Shown in pieces: positions 54,622 through 63,454 of a stretch of DNA of 64,000 nucleotides. Positions within the stretch are counted from its first letter, which is position 1. The number at the start of each line of letters is the position of its first letter. The notes beneath the pieces were generated by a model. It was not told the DNA's origin. It was given only the letters and a program-made list of their open reading frames with translations, and made no database searches. Source of the stretch: an uncultured Pseudomonadota bacterium (lineage in GTDB: Bacteria > Myxococcota_A > UBA796 > SXON01); contig CAIQVJ010000132.1 of NCBI GenBank assembly GCA_903875225.1, positions 1-64,000 of the forward strand, written 5' to 3'. Made by a program: the position numbers and the translations under genes.

Positions 54622-55758
54622 CTACTGCGGCAGTGCGCTGCGCTGCACGACCCAGGCCTCGTCGTCGGAGGTCGCCGTGGAGCTTGCGCTCGCCGCCCAC
54701 CACATCAGGTAGTCGGCGCCCTGGCCACTGCACTCGTTCGTCGAGTACACGCCGTTGCCGTCGGGATCGGACGTGCACTCCGGCGTGTCGGACAGGGGAT
54801 CGTGCCCGCTGCCGTCCTTCTCGGTCGGATGGAACAGCCCCATGAAGTGTCCGACTTCGTGCGCGATGATCCGCGCCTCGGTGTCGGTGTCGCCGTCGGC
54901 GAGGGAGCTCACCGTGACGACCGCTCCGGACTTGCTCGTCCCGCCGACCGCGGGCGCCCCGGGCGGACCCGCCGCCTGGCCGAGGATCGTGGCGCCGTCG
55001 TTGTCGGTGATGGCGCTCACCATGAAGATCGTGATCTGGCGGTCGTCGGAGGTGTTGGTGCGCAACAGGTCGCCGAACTCGGTGGCGCCGTCGACGCTGT
55101 TGTAGGTCTCCACGTCTCCACCGAAGTCCTCGTAGGTGATGTTCCCGATCCCGAACCCGAACCCGGACCAGAGATCGGCTACGCGGGTGAGCGTGTCGTC
55201 GAGCAGCGTGTTGTCCACCGCGTCGGTGGCGTTGAGCCCCGGGACCTCGCCATCCACCCCGACGAAGACGAAGTGGACGTCCACCATCTGGTCCGCGGTG
55301 GGCTCCTGGGTGCGGTAGAGCGCGCTGCAGCTGATGGTCGTCGCCGCGCTGGCATCCACGTACACGCGGAGCGTGTAGTTGCCGGCGGCGAGGTCGAGGT
55401 CCGGCGACTCGGGGATCAGCACAGGCAGCAGATCGTCTGTGGTGGTCACGCGCATCGCGGTGCCCTGCTCGTCGTTGTAGTCGTAGATCGTCGCGCCGTT
55501 GGGATCGACGATCGACTCGGCGGTCGCGAGCGTGTCATACCCGTAGGGTCCGCAGGTGATCAGCGCGGAGTAGGCGTCTGTCGGGGCCTCGAACGGCACG
55601 TCGGCGCCAGACCCGGTGTCGGTCGTGAACGTCCCGAGGTCCTCCCGCACCAGGCCCTCCTCGCCCGGGCCGCCCTTGGTGCCGTCGCATGCGGCCATCC
55701 CGGCGAAGATCGCGGTGGTGAGCACCAGCGCGAGGGGGAATGCACCGTTGGTGTTCAC
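54622..55758 (-). CDS. Secreted metzincin-type metalloprotease lipoprotein
   Basis: This 378-aa protein has signal/lipobox IFAGMAAC (Cys24, Asp at +2). Residues about 65-150 look like a PPC-type beta domain. The catalytic part contains the complete metzincin zinc motif HEVGHFMGLFH (H300, E301, H304, H310), followed by SGHDPLSDTPEC and a Met-turn candidate at Met352. This places it near pappalysin/astacin-like peptidases. The GTG start has a strong GGGAGG about 5 bp upstream and overlaps the stop of the HEAT-repeat gene (GTGA), so the two are coupled. The pentapeptide/pore gene follows after 13 bp. Confidence 0.87.
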   Translation of the reverse strand: MNTNGAFPLALVLTTAIFAGMAACDGTKGGPGEEGLVREDLGTFTTDTGSGADVPFEAPTDAYSALITCGPYGYDTLATAESIVDPNGATIYDYNDEQGTAMRVTTTDDLLPVLIPESPDLDLAAGNYTLRVYVDASAATTISCSALYRTQEPTADQMVDVHFVFVGVDGEVPGLNATDAVDNTLLDDTLTRVADLWSGFGFGIGNITYEDFGGDVETYNSVDGATEFGDLLRTNTSDDRQITIFMVSAITDNDGATILGQAAGPPGAPAVGGTSKSGAVVTVSSLADGDTDTEARIIAHEVGHFMGLFHPTEKDGSGHDPLSDTPECTSDPDGNGVYSTNECSGQGADYLMWWAASASSTATSDDEAWVVQRSALPQ

Positions 55759-56285
55759 TTGGCCTCCCCGAGCGACTGGGCGATGGCGTCCCGGACCATC
55801 GCGCTGCTCTCGGTGGCGAGGCGGGCCTCCAGGACCGAGCGGGCGGCAGGTGTTCCGACCTTGGCGACCGCGCGGACCGCCTGGTTGCGGAGCTGCACGT
55901 CGCTGGCGGCGAGCGCTGGCTTGACGGCGTCCAACGCGCCGTCTCCCCAGCCGTTGCACAAGGCCCAGGTGGCGGACCGGCGCAACTGGGAGTCCGCGGA
56001 GGGGTCCTCGACGAGGGCGACCAGGAAGCCCCGGGTGCTCTCGGTGGGGAAGAAGCCCAGGGACCACGTGGCGTTCGCCCGGCGTGCCCGGCCGACGGAG
56101 GAGTCGCTCGCGATGGCGACGAGCTCGGTGTCCACCCCGGCGCCGAGCTTCTGCAGCTCTGTTGCCGTGGGGGTCTCCTCGTAGCCCGAGAGGAGATCCA
56201 GGACCTGCGCGCGCAGCGCGCTGTCGTCAGCGTGTGCGGGGCTCGTGAACGCGAGCATCACAGCCAGGGAGAAGGCTTGCATCAT
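55755..56285 (-). CDS. Exported HEAT-repeat protein
   Basis: This 176-aa protein has a signal peptide (MMQAFSLAVMLAFTSPAHA) and then helical HEAT/PBS-lyase-type repeats: ELVAIASDSSVGRARRANATWSLGFF, GFLVALVEDPSADSQLRRSATWALCNG, ALAASDVQLRNQAVRAVAKVG, LATESSAMVRDAIAQSLG. Such repeats are protein-binding scaffolds. GGAG lies about 10 bp before the ATG at 56285. Its stop overlaps the metzincin start by 4 bp, and the PAAR gene ends 62 bp upstream. It could be an inhibitor or chaperone for the protease, by context only. Confidence 0.82.
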   Translation of the reverse strand: MMQAFSLAVMLAFTSPAHADDSALRAQVLDLLSGYEETPTATELQKLGAGVDTELVAIASDSSVGRARRANATWSLGFFPTESTRGFLVALVEDPSADSQLRRSATWALCNGWGDGALDAVKPALAASDVQLRNQAVRAVAKVGTPAARSVLEARLATESSAMVRDAIAQSLGEAK

Positions 56286-56347
56286 GAGGCACTCCAGTGC
56301 AGGGCTTAACACTTCGGGCCACGCTGAGATGCCCGCCGGCGCCGAGC

Positions 56348-56668
56348 CTACCCGACGTTCACGTTGGCGCTGCCGGTGATCAGCGTGCCCACGCCGCCGC
56401 AGTGCGTCGTCAAGTCCCCGACGCGGTGCGCCGCCAGGCCGTTGATGTACACCTTCCCCGAACCCATCGTCGAAATCCACGTGTTTGGCCCACAGCACGC
56501 GGCGTGCATGCCGAGGTCACCCGGCGCGCGCAGGGCGGCCATACCGTTCACCATCACGTTCGGGGAGCCCAGCAGCGCCGGGCCCGTGCACGGGTGCGGA
56601 CAGGCGGGGCAGCTGTGGGCGTCGGCGGGGACCAACGCCAAGTCATTCACGCGACCCTGAAACGGCAT
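56348..56668 (-). CDS. PAAR-domain protein (secretion spike tip)
   Basis: This 106-aa protein shows the internally repeated PAAR pattern: G-S-x-N-V-x-V-N-G-x-x-A-x-R near residue 44 and G-S-x-K-V-Y-I-N-G-x-x-A-H-R-x-G-D near 70, ending ITGSANVNVG. An additional Cys/His-rich insert (HSCPACPHPC and HAACC) probably binds zinc at the tip. PAAR proteins cap VgrG spikes of type VI or related contractile systems and can carry effectors; no other contractile-system gene lies in the window. GAGG lies upstream of the ATG. It heads the HEAT-metzincin-pentapeptide gene run. Confidence 0.85.
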   Translation of the reverse strand: MPFQGRVNDLALVPADAHSCPACPHPCTGPALLGSPNVMVNGMAALRAPGDLGMHAACCGPNTWISTMGSGKVYINGLAAHRVGDLTTHCGGVGTLITGSANVNVG

Positions 56669-56751
56669 GGGAACCTCGGGACGATCGGAGCTTAGCACAG
56701 AGCCCGCGGTCCCGGGGGCGCGGCGGCGACCCTGGAGATAAGCGGCGCGGC

Positions 56752-57462
56752 ATGAACGTCCTGATCACCGGCGCGTCCCGTGGCATCGGCGCAGCCATCG
56801 CGCGTCGTTTCGCCGCCCCCGGCACCGTCGTCGCCATCAACTACATGAAGAGCCTCGAAGCTGCGCAGCAGGTCGCTCGCGACTGCGAGGCGGCGGGCGC
56901 GCAGGCCCTGCTCGTACCGGGGGACGTGCGGAACGAGGAGGATCTCAAGGCCCTGGCCGCGGTGTTCCCCGTCGTCGACGTGCTCGTCCACAACGCCGCC
57001 ATCGGCGTCCTCAAGCCCTTCGACAAGATCCGCACCGGCCAGTGGGACCTCACGCTCGAGAGCTCGCTGCGCCCGTTCTGGCTGCTCACCCGGCTCTGCA
57101 CGCTCGCCGACGGCGCCAACGTGATCGGCCTCTCCAGCATGGGAAGCCGCCAGTTCGTGCCGGGCTACGCCGCGATGGGCGTCGCGAAGGCCGGCATCGA
57201 GGCGCTCACCCGCCAGCTTGCCGTGGAGCTTGCGCCACGCGTCCGGGTGAACACGGTGTGCGGCGGGCTCGTCCGCACCGACGCGCTGCGGTACTTCCAC
57301 GACTCCGAGGGCATGATCCACTTCGCGGAGAAGCACACGCCGCTCGGCGGCATCGCCACCCCCGACGACATCGCGGCAGTGGTGCACATGCTCTGCGATG
57401 CGCGCGCGCGGTGGATCACCGGGCAGGTGATCGTGGCGGACGGTGGCCTAAGCCTGCTCTGA
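56752..57462 (+). CDS. Short-chain dehydrogenase, FabL-like enoyl-ACP reductase
   Basis: This 236-aa SDR has the cofactor motif TGASRGIG (residues 6-13), the NAA strand HNAAIG and a catalytic Tyr with Y-x6-K spacing in YAAMGVAK, the spacing of enoyl-ACP reductases rather than ketoreductases (YxxxK). ALTRQLAVELAPRVRVNTVCGGLVRTDALRYF and the ending GQVIVADGGLSLL resemble Bacillus FabL (ENR III). It probably reduces enoyl-ACP in fatty acid synthesis. Its last 15 bp overlap the end of the convergent RND gene. Confidence 0.8.
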   Translation: MNVLITGASRGIGAAIARRFAAPGTVVAINYMKSLEAAQQVARDCEAAGAQALLVPGDVRNEEDLKALAAVFPVVDVLVHNAAIGVLKPFDKIRTGQWDLTLESSLRPFWLLTRLCTLADGANVIGLSSMGSRQFVPGYAAMGVAKAGIEALTRQLAVELAPRVRVNTVCGGLVRTDALRYFHDSEGMIHFAEKHTPLGGIATPDDIAAVVHMLCDARARWITGQVIVADGGLSLL

Positions 57463-60400
57463 GGGCTGCTCCGACCCTGGCCCTGCGCTCTGGGCCGCGC
57501 GGAGGGACGGCGCCTTCCAGATCGCGAAGATCGCCGGGTAGACCAGCAGCTCCAGCAGGAACGAGGTCGCCAGGCCGCCGACCATCGGGGCGGCGATGCG
57601 CTTCATCACGTCGGCCCCGGTTCCGTGGCTCCAGAGGACGGGCAGGAGCCCGAACATCGCACAGAGCACGGTCATCAGCTTCGGGCGGACGCGGCGTGCA
57701 GCGCCTTCGACGATCGCGTCCTCGAGGTCCCGCGCGTTGCGCATCAGCCCGCTGGCGACGTGTTTTCCGTGAGCCAGCGTGAGGTACAGCAGCATCACGA
57801 CACCCGTCTCGGCGTCGAGTCCGGCCAGCGCGATGAGCCCCACCCACACGGCGACGCTCATGTTGTAGTCGAGCCCCCAGAGGAGCCACACGGCACCGAT
57901 CAGCGAAAAAGGCACGGCGAGCAGCACGATGAGCGTCTCGACGACCGAGCCGGTGTTCAGCCAGAGCAGGAACGCCACCGCCAGCAGGGTGAGGGGCACG
58001 ACGACCTTGAGGGTCTCCTTCGCCCGCTCGAAGTACTCGAACTGCCCCGCCCAGGTCACGCGCACGCCCGCCGGGAGCACGGCCTGCGCCTGGACCACCG
58101 GCCGCGCTGCGCGGACGTAGTCGGGCACGGGCACGTCGCCGGTGTCCACGAACACGTAGCCGACGAGCTTGCCGTCCTCGCTCCGCAGCATGTCCGGGCC
58201 CGTGGTGAACTCGAGGTCTGCAACGTCGGACAGCGGCACCGAAGCGCCGCTCGGCGTCGAGATGATCAGCGTCTTCAGCGCGTCGGGGTCGTCGCGGTAC
58301 TCGCGCGCGAACCGCACCGCGATCGGGTAGCGCTCGCGCCCCTCCACGGTCTGGCCGATGTTCATGCCGCCGATGCCGGTCTGCACGAGATCGAGCACCT
58401 GGGCGACCGAGAGGCCATAGCGGGCGGCTGCCTGGCGGTTCACGGTGATGTCTGCGAACAGCCCACCCGTACCCCGCTCGGCGAGGGCGCTACGGGTGCC
58501 CGGGTAGGCCTGAAGCACCTTCTCGATGCTCACGGCTCCGGCCTCCACGTCCTTCAACGTGTCGCCGTAGACCTTGATCCCGAGCGGGCTGCGGATGCCG
58601 GTCGAGAGCATCTCGGTGCGCGTCTGGATCGGCATCCACCACGCGTTGGGCATGCCGGGCACCTGCAGCAGCGCATCCATCTCCCGGATCAGCGAGTCCC
58701 AGGTCACGCCCGCGCGCCACTGATCCTGCGGCTTCAACGTGATCACGGTCTCCGCCATCGACAGCGGCGCCGGGTCTGTCGCGCTCTCGGCCCGGCCCAT
58801 CTTCCCGAAGACCCGGTCCACCTCGGGGAAGGTCTTCAGCGCCTTGTCCATGTCGGTGAGCACCTCCTGGGCCTGCTGCTCGGAGATCCCGGGCGGCGCG
58901 GTGGGCATGTAGAGGATCACGCCTTCGTTCAACGGCGGCATGAACTCGCTTCCGAGGCTCATCGCGACCGGGATCGTGCTCGCCACCGCGAGGAATGCGA
59001 GGACCACGACCGGCCAGCGGGCGCGCACGACGAGGCGGACGACCGGCGAGTAGAGGCGAACGAGCCAGCGGTTGAGGGGGTTGTGGTCCTCGCTGCGGAT
59101 CTTCCCGCGGATGAAGATCACCGCCAACGCCGGCGTGAGCGTGATCGCGAGGATCGCCGAGAAGGCGATGGCCCAGGTCTTGGTCCACGCGAGCGGCGAG
59201 AACAGCCGGCCCTCGGTGCCCTCCAGCGTGAAGATGGGCAGGAACGAGACGGTGATGACCAGCAGCGCGAAGAACGCGCTGGGGCCCACCTCCTGCATCG
59301 CCCGGACCATGGCCTCCGTGCGGGTGCCGCGCAGGGCCGCACGCTCGGGGTCGGCGCCGTCGCGCTCCCAGGTCTCCAGCTTCTTGTGGACGTTCTCGAC
59401 GAGGATGATCGAGGCGTCGACCATCGCGCCGATGGCCACCGCGATCCCGCCGAGCGACATGATGTTGGCGGAGAGCCCCTGGTAGTGCATCGGCACGAAC
59501 GCGAGCACCACGGCGAGCGGCAGCGTGAGGATCGGGATGAGCGCGCTGCGGGCGTGCATCAGGAACAGGAGGATGACCAGCGAGACGACGACCATCTCCT
59601 CGATCAACGTGCGCTTCAGCGTGGAGATCGAGGCCGTGATCAGCTCGGAGCGGTCGTAGGTGGGGACGAATTCCACGCCGGGCGGCAGGCCCACCTTGAT
59701 CTCCTCGATCCGCTGCTTCACGGCCGAGATGACCTCGAGGGCGTTCTGCCCCGCGCGCATCACCACTATGCCGCCCACGGTGTTGCCTTCTCCGTCGAGA
59801 TCTGCGACGCCGCGCCGCTGGTCGGCCCCGAGGCTCACGTCCGCGACGTCTCCGACGGTGACCGGAACACCGGCCTGCGCCGCCGTTCGGCCCGAGAGCA
59901 GCGGGAGCCCGCTGGCTGCCGCCATGCCTGCGCTGCTCGACGAGGACGGGGACGCCGAGGCCCCCCCGCCGCTGCTGCCGCCGCCCATCCCGCTCATGCC
60001 CCCGCCCCCGCCGCCCGCGGGCGCGCTGGATGCCGCGGCATCGGAGCCGCTACCCCCGGTCGAGAGCCCGGTGCCGGCGGTCAGCGCCGGGAGCGGGGTG
60101 TTCGGCAGGCGCGTGCCCGTGGAGAGCGGGGCCGCGGCGATGTCGGCCGTGCTGGTCACGTACCCCCGGCCGCGGACGACGTGCTCGTGCCCCGCCACCT
60201 CCAGCACGCGGCCTCCCACCTCGACATTGGAGTCCTGCACCGCCCCGACCACGGCGGAGAGCGGCGCACCGTAGGCGAGCAGCCGGTTCGGGTCCACGTT
60301 CACCTGGTACTGCTTGACGAACCCGCCGATGCTGGCGATCTGGGCGACGCCCGGTACGCTCTCGAGGGCGTACCGGATCGTCCAGTCCTGCAGGCTCCGG

Positions 60401-60894
60401 AGCTGCTGCAGGTCGTGTTTGCCGCTCCGGTCGACGAGCGCGTACTGGTAGACCCAGCCGACGCCGGTGGCGTCCGGTCCGATGGAGGGGGTCACGCCGG
60501 GCGGGAGGCGCCCGGTCACGCCGTTCAGGTACTCCATCACGCGGGATCGCGCCCAGTACAGGTCGGTGCCGTCCTCGAAGATCACGTACACGAACGACAT
60601 GCCGAACATCGACTGGCCACGCACGGCGCGGACCTTCGGCGCTGCGAGCAGGGCCGACTCGATCGGGGTCGTGATCTGGTCCTCCACGAGGTCGGGGCCG
60701 CGGCCCATCCACTCGGTGAGCACGATCACCTGCACGTCGGAGAGGTCGGGGATCGCGTCGAGGGGCGACTGCCGGGCGCACCACACCCCCCAGATGCCGA
60801 ACACCACCGCGGCGAGCACCGTGAGGAAGCGGTGCTCCGCGCAGGCGCCGATGACGCGGGCGATCACCCCCGTTTGCGGTGATGCCTCGCTCAT
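57448..60894 (-). CDS. Heavy-metal RND efflux pump, CusA family
   Basis: This 1148-aa inner-membrane proton antiporter has CusA/CzcA features: an N-terminal helix, PIESALLAAPKVRAVRG, IMSLGGIAVAIGAMVDASIILVEN, MLSTGIRSPLGIKVYG (holding the Met of the CusA metal site) and AGLDAETGVVMLLYLTLAHG. The ordering and 12 membrane helices match E. coli CusA, which exports Cu(I)/Ag(I). It carries an extra Gly/Ser/Ala/Met-rich segment of about 80 residues (about 262-342) in the periplasmic domain, not in E. coli CusA. The ATG overlaps the stop of the membrane-fusion gene (ATGA). Metal specificity is inferred. Confidence 0.93.
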   Translation of the reverse strand: MSEASPQTGVIARVIGACAEHRFLTVLAAVVFGIWGVWCARQSPLDAIPDLSDVQVIVLTEWMGRGPDLVEDQITTPIESALLAAPKVRAVRGQSMFGMSFVYVIFEDGTDLYWARSRVMEYLNGVTGRLPPGVTPSIGPDATGVGWVYQYALVDRSGKHDLQQLRSLQDWTIRYALESVPGVAQIASIGGFVKQYQVNVDPNRLLAYGAPLSAVVGAVQDSNVEVGGRVLEVAGHEHVVRGRGYVTSTADIAAAPLSTGTRLPNTPLPALTAGTGLSTGGSGSDAAASSAPAGGGGGGMSGMGGGSSGGGASASPSSSSSAGMAAASGLPLLSGRTAAQAGVPVTVGDVADVSLGADQRRGVADLDGEGNTVGGIVVMRAGQNALEVISAVKQRIEEIKVGLPPGVEFVPTYDRSELITASISTLKRTLIEEMVVVSLVILLFLMHARSALIPILTLPLAVVLAFVPMHYQGLSANIMSLGGIAVAIGAMVDASIILVENVHKKLETWERDGADPERAALRGTRTEAMVRAMQEVGPSAFFALLVITVSFLPIFTLEGTEGRLFSPLAWTKTWAIAFSAILAITLTPALAVIFIRGKIRSEDHNPLNRWLVRLYSPVVRLVVRARWPVVVLAFLAVASTIPVAMSLGSEFMPPLNEGVILYMPTAPPGISEQQAQEVLTDMDKALKTFPEVDRVFGKMGRAESATDPAPLSMAETVITLKPQDQWRAGVTWDSLIREMDALLQVPGMPNAWWMPIQTRTEMLSTGIRSPLGIKVYGDTLKDVEAGAVSIEKVLQAYPGTRSALAERGTGGLFADITVNRQAAARYGLSVAQVLDLVQTGIGGMNIGQTVEGRERYPIAVRFAREYRDDPDALKTLIISTPSGASVPLSDVADLEFTTGPDMLRSEDGKLVGYVFVDTGDVPVPDYVRAARPVVQAQAVLPAGVRVTWAGQFEYFERAKETLKVVVPLTLLAVAFLLWLNTGSVVETLIVLLAVPFSLIGAVWLLWGLDYNMSVAVWVGLIALAGLDAETGVVMLLYLTLAHGKHVASGLMRNARDLEDAIVEGAARRVRPKLMTVLCAMFGLLPVLWSHGTGADVMKRIAAPMVGGLATSFLLELLVYPAIFAIWKAPSLRAAQSAGPGSEQPSEQA

Positions 60895-62132
60895 CTCGGC
60901 CCGGCGGGCGGCGGAGCCGCTGTGGGGGCCGGCGCAGCCTCACCCCCGCGCTTGAGTCGACTGTCCGCCGCGACCAGGTAGTTCCCGGCGGTGACCACCT
61001 GCTCGCCCTCCTGGAGCCCGCCGAGCACCTCGACGTAGCCATCGGCCTTGACGCCGAGCGTGATGTCCCGCGGCTCGAGCCGGTCCCCGCCGCCGTCGAC
61101 GAACACCATCCGGCGCGGTCCGGTGTAGATCACCGCGGACTCGGGCACGACCAGCCGGTCCGCCACGCCCAGCTCCACCTCGAGCGTGGCCCACTGGTCG
61201 GGCCGCAGCGCGCCGTCGCTGTTCTGAAGCTCGGCGCGCACCCTGGCCGTGCGCGTGGTCGGATCCACCGTCGGGTAGGTCAGGGTGATGGTCGCCGGGC
61301 GCGGCACGTCCACCCCGGGCACGTGCACGAGCACCTTCTGGCTCGGCGACAGGAGAGGGAGCTGCGCCTCGGGCACGCTCGCCTCCAGCCAGACCCGGGA
61401 GGTGTCCCCGATCCGGTAGAGGGTCTGCCCGGGCGAGACCATCGCGCCCACGAGCGCGGTCTTCTCGAGGACAAAGCCGCTGATTGGCGCGAGCACGGGC
61501 ACGTTCTCCAGCACGGTGCCGCTCCGGACCACGGCGTCGAGCTGACCGTCCGTCATCCCCCACCGGGTGAGCCGAAGGCGGGCGGCGCTCGCGCGCTCCG
61601 CGGCACGTGGCTCCCCGGCCTGAACGCTGCCGGTCGCCCGGAGCAGATCGTCCTGTGCGGCCACCAGCTCCGGGCTGTAGAGCGCAAACAGCGTCTGGCC
61701 TGCGTGCACGTGCACGCCGGGCGCGCCGACCGACTCCGACGCGATCCACCCGGACACCTTCAGCGTCACGTCCACGAGCCGCGACTGGTCCCAGGCCACC
61801 ACGGCAGGCAGCTCCAGCGTGGCGCCCATCGACCGGCGCCCCACCGGCTCCGTCGCGATGCCGAACCGCTTTCGGCGCTCGGCGTCGACCTGCACCGCCC
61901 CGGACTGCAGCTCGGACGTCAGCACCGGGGTGAGCGTCATCCCGCAGATGGGACAGCTCCCGGGACCCGGCTGGCGGATCGACGGGTGCATCGGGCACGT
62001 GTAGTACGCGACGTCGTTGGGGCCCTTCGCCGCGGGCTCCGCCCTCCCGGGTTCGGGAGGCGCCCCCCGATCGAGCAGGGTGCGAGGGTCGCACGCGACG
62101 AGGAACGGCAGGAGCAGCAGGGCGCGCCTCAT
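60891..62132 (-). CDS. Periplasmic adaptor (membrane-fusion) protein, CusB family
   Basis: This 413-aa lipoprotein-type adaptor has lipobox FLVAC (Cys14) with Asp at +2, an inner-membrane retention signal in E. coli. Residues 43-67 hold a heavy-metal-binding domain with Y-Y-T-C-P-M-H-P and C-P-I-C-G-M, typical of CusB/CzcB adaptors. The barrel-sandwich and beta-barrel domains follow (TLKVSGWIASESVGAPGVHVHAGQTLFALYSPEL, APISGFVLEKTALVGAMVSPGQTLYRIGD). It links the RND pump to the outer-membrane channel and both its ends overlap neighbours by 4 bp. The ATG at 62132 is chosen for the signal sequence and overlap. Confidence 0.93.
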   Translation of the reverse strand: MRRALLLLPFLVACDPRTLLDRGAPPEPGRAEPAAKGPNDVAYYTCPMHPSIRQPGPGSCPICGMTLTPVLTSELQSGAVQVDAERRKRFGIATEPVGRRSMGATLELPAVVAWDQSRLVDVTLKVSGWIASESVGAPGVHVHAGQTLFALYSPELVAAQDDLLRATGSVQAGEPRAAERASAARLRLTRWGMTDGQLDAVVRSGTVLENVPVLAPISGFVLEKTALVGAMVSPGQTLYRIGDTSRVWLEASVPEAQLPLLSPSQKVLVHVPGVDVPRPATITLTYPTVDPTTRTARVRAELQNSDGALRPDQWATLEVELGVADRLVVPESAVIYTGPRRMVFVDGGGDRLEPRDITLGVKADGYVEVLGGLQEGEQVVTAGNYLVAADSRLKRGGEAAPAPTAAPPPAGPR

Positions 62133-63343
62133 CGGGAGTCTCCAGGAGTGCTGCCGAGCGCGATCTCGAGGTCGGCGGCACGTAGTTGTAGCGCCGCAAG
62201 GGCCTGGGCGTGGCGGATCCCGGCGTCCATCGCCGCCCGCTCGGCATCCAGCAGGGGGCGCAGGTCCTGCATGCCCGCGGAGAACGCCGCGCGGGCGGCC
62301 TCCACCCGGGCGTCGGTCGCCGGGATCAGCTCGGCGTCGATCACGCGGACGGCCTCGGCCTGCCCCGAATAGCGCAGTTGGGCCGTTCGCACGTCCAGGG
62401 AGACGGCGTCTGCCATCTTCGTCCGGCCGGCCTCCGCGGCTGCTACGCTGGCCTCCCCCTCGCGGACGGCACCGGCGCGGCTGCGCAGGGCGAGCGGGAT
62501 CTGGATGCTCACCCCGCCCATCAGCCGCATCTCGGGCATCTGCTGCATCCCGTCCCACTCGAGCATCCAGCCGAGCATGGGCAGCCGATCGAGGCGCGCC
62601 ATGCGCTCGCCGGCTTGAGCCGCACGGACCATGGCGTCGGCTTCGGCCAACTCGGGGCGTCGGGGGGTGGACGGGGCGCCGGGCTCGGGCGGAACCGTCG
62701 GTGCGGGAGGCGGCGGGACCGGGGTCTCCAGCGGACGGTGCAGCAGCGTGTTGATCTGCGCGGCCACGGCGTCGCGCTCGGCCTGCAGGAGCGGCAGGGA
62801 AGCGGCAAGGCCGGCTGCCTCTGCGCGGGTCTGCAGCACGTCGAGCTCCGCGGACTTGCCCGTTGCCAGTCGGGCCGACGCCGCATCCTCGATATGGGCG
62901 AGGAGCTCGATCGTGTGCTGCATCAGCGTGATCTCGCTGTGGGTGACGTACCAGTCCGCCCAGGCCATCGCGCTCATCCGGGCCAGGTCCAGGCGCATCA
63001 TGGTCAGCCGGGCCTCGGCTGCATCGGCGTCGGCGCCCGCCATGTCCTTGGCGGCGCGCCGTACCCCCCAGAGCGGGAGATCCTGCGAGACGCGAGCGTC
63101 CCATCCGATCATGCCCGACGTGATCGAGAGCGGCGCCAGGCTCAGGTCCACCATCGGATCGCCCCAGGCGCCCACGACGTCGGTGTGAGCGCGGGCTGCA
63201 TGCAGCGCTGCCTCGGCCTCGGCGATCTCCGGGTTGGCCGCCAGCACGGCCAGCGTGAGCGACACCCTGTCCCACGGAGGCTCCGCCTGCGGCTCCGCCG
63301 GGCTCGCGGCGAGTGCCGTTGCCACGAGGGCAAACAGGGGCAT
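62129..63343 (-). CDS. TolC-family outer-membrane channel (CusC-like)
   Basis: This 404-aa protein starts with a signal peptide (LFALVATALAASPA). Two long heptad-patterned helical segments with internal duplication (NPEIAEAEAALHAARA, and ELAEADAMVRAAQAGERMARLDRLP) flank strand regions, as in TolC-like trimeric channels. It is short for the family and has a Pro-rich stretch in the middle (PLETPVPPPPAPTVPPEPG). Its stop overlaps the adaptor start (ATGA), completing the tripartite efflux operon. Confidence 0.87.
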   Translation of the reverse strand: MPLFALVATALAASPAEPQAEPPWDRVSLTLAVLAANPEIAEAEAALHAARAHTDVVGAWGDPMVDLSLAPLSITSGMIGWDARVSQDLPLWGVRRAAKDMAGADADAAEARLTMMRLDLARMSAMAWADWYVTHSEITLMQHTIELLAHIEDAASARLATGKSAELDVLQTRAEAAGLAASLPLLQAERDAVAAQINTLLHRPLETPVPPPPAPTVPPEPGAPSTPRRPELAEADAMVRAAQAGERMARLDRLPMLGWMLEWDGMQQMPEMRLMGGVSIQIPLALRSRAGAVREGEASVAAAEAGRTKMADAVSLDVRTAQLRYSGQAEAVRVIDAELIPATDARVEAARAAFSAGMQDLRPLLDAERAAMDAGIRHAQALAALQLRAADLEIALGSTPGDSR

Positions 63344-63454
63344 GCGGGGCTCCGGGGTGGGGGTGGGAGTATGCCGGGCGACCGGCCGACGGGGCGGGCG
63401 GTCGCCGCGGAGGGTCCCGGATCGAGCGAGACGGTCCGGGGTCCTCCGTGCGGG

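Noticed and set aside
52161-54845. 894-aa plus-strand open frame
   Set aside because: Antisense shadow of the pentapeptide/pore gene and the metzincin gene; no recognisable motif.
57625-60882. 1085-aa plus-strand open frame
   Set aside because: It lies wholly antisense to the RND pump gene; composition is Arg/His/Asp-rich as expected for the complement of high-GC3 coding DNA, with no domain.
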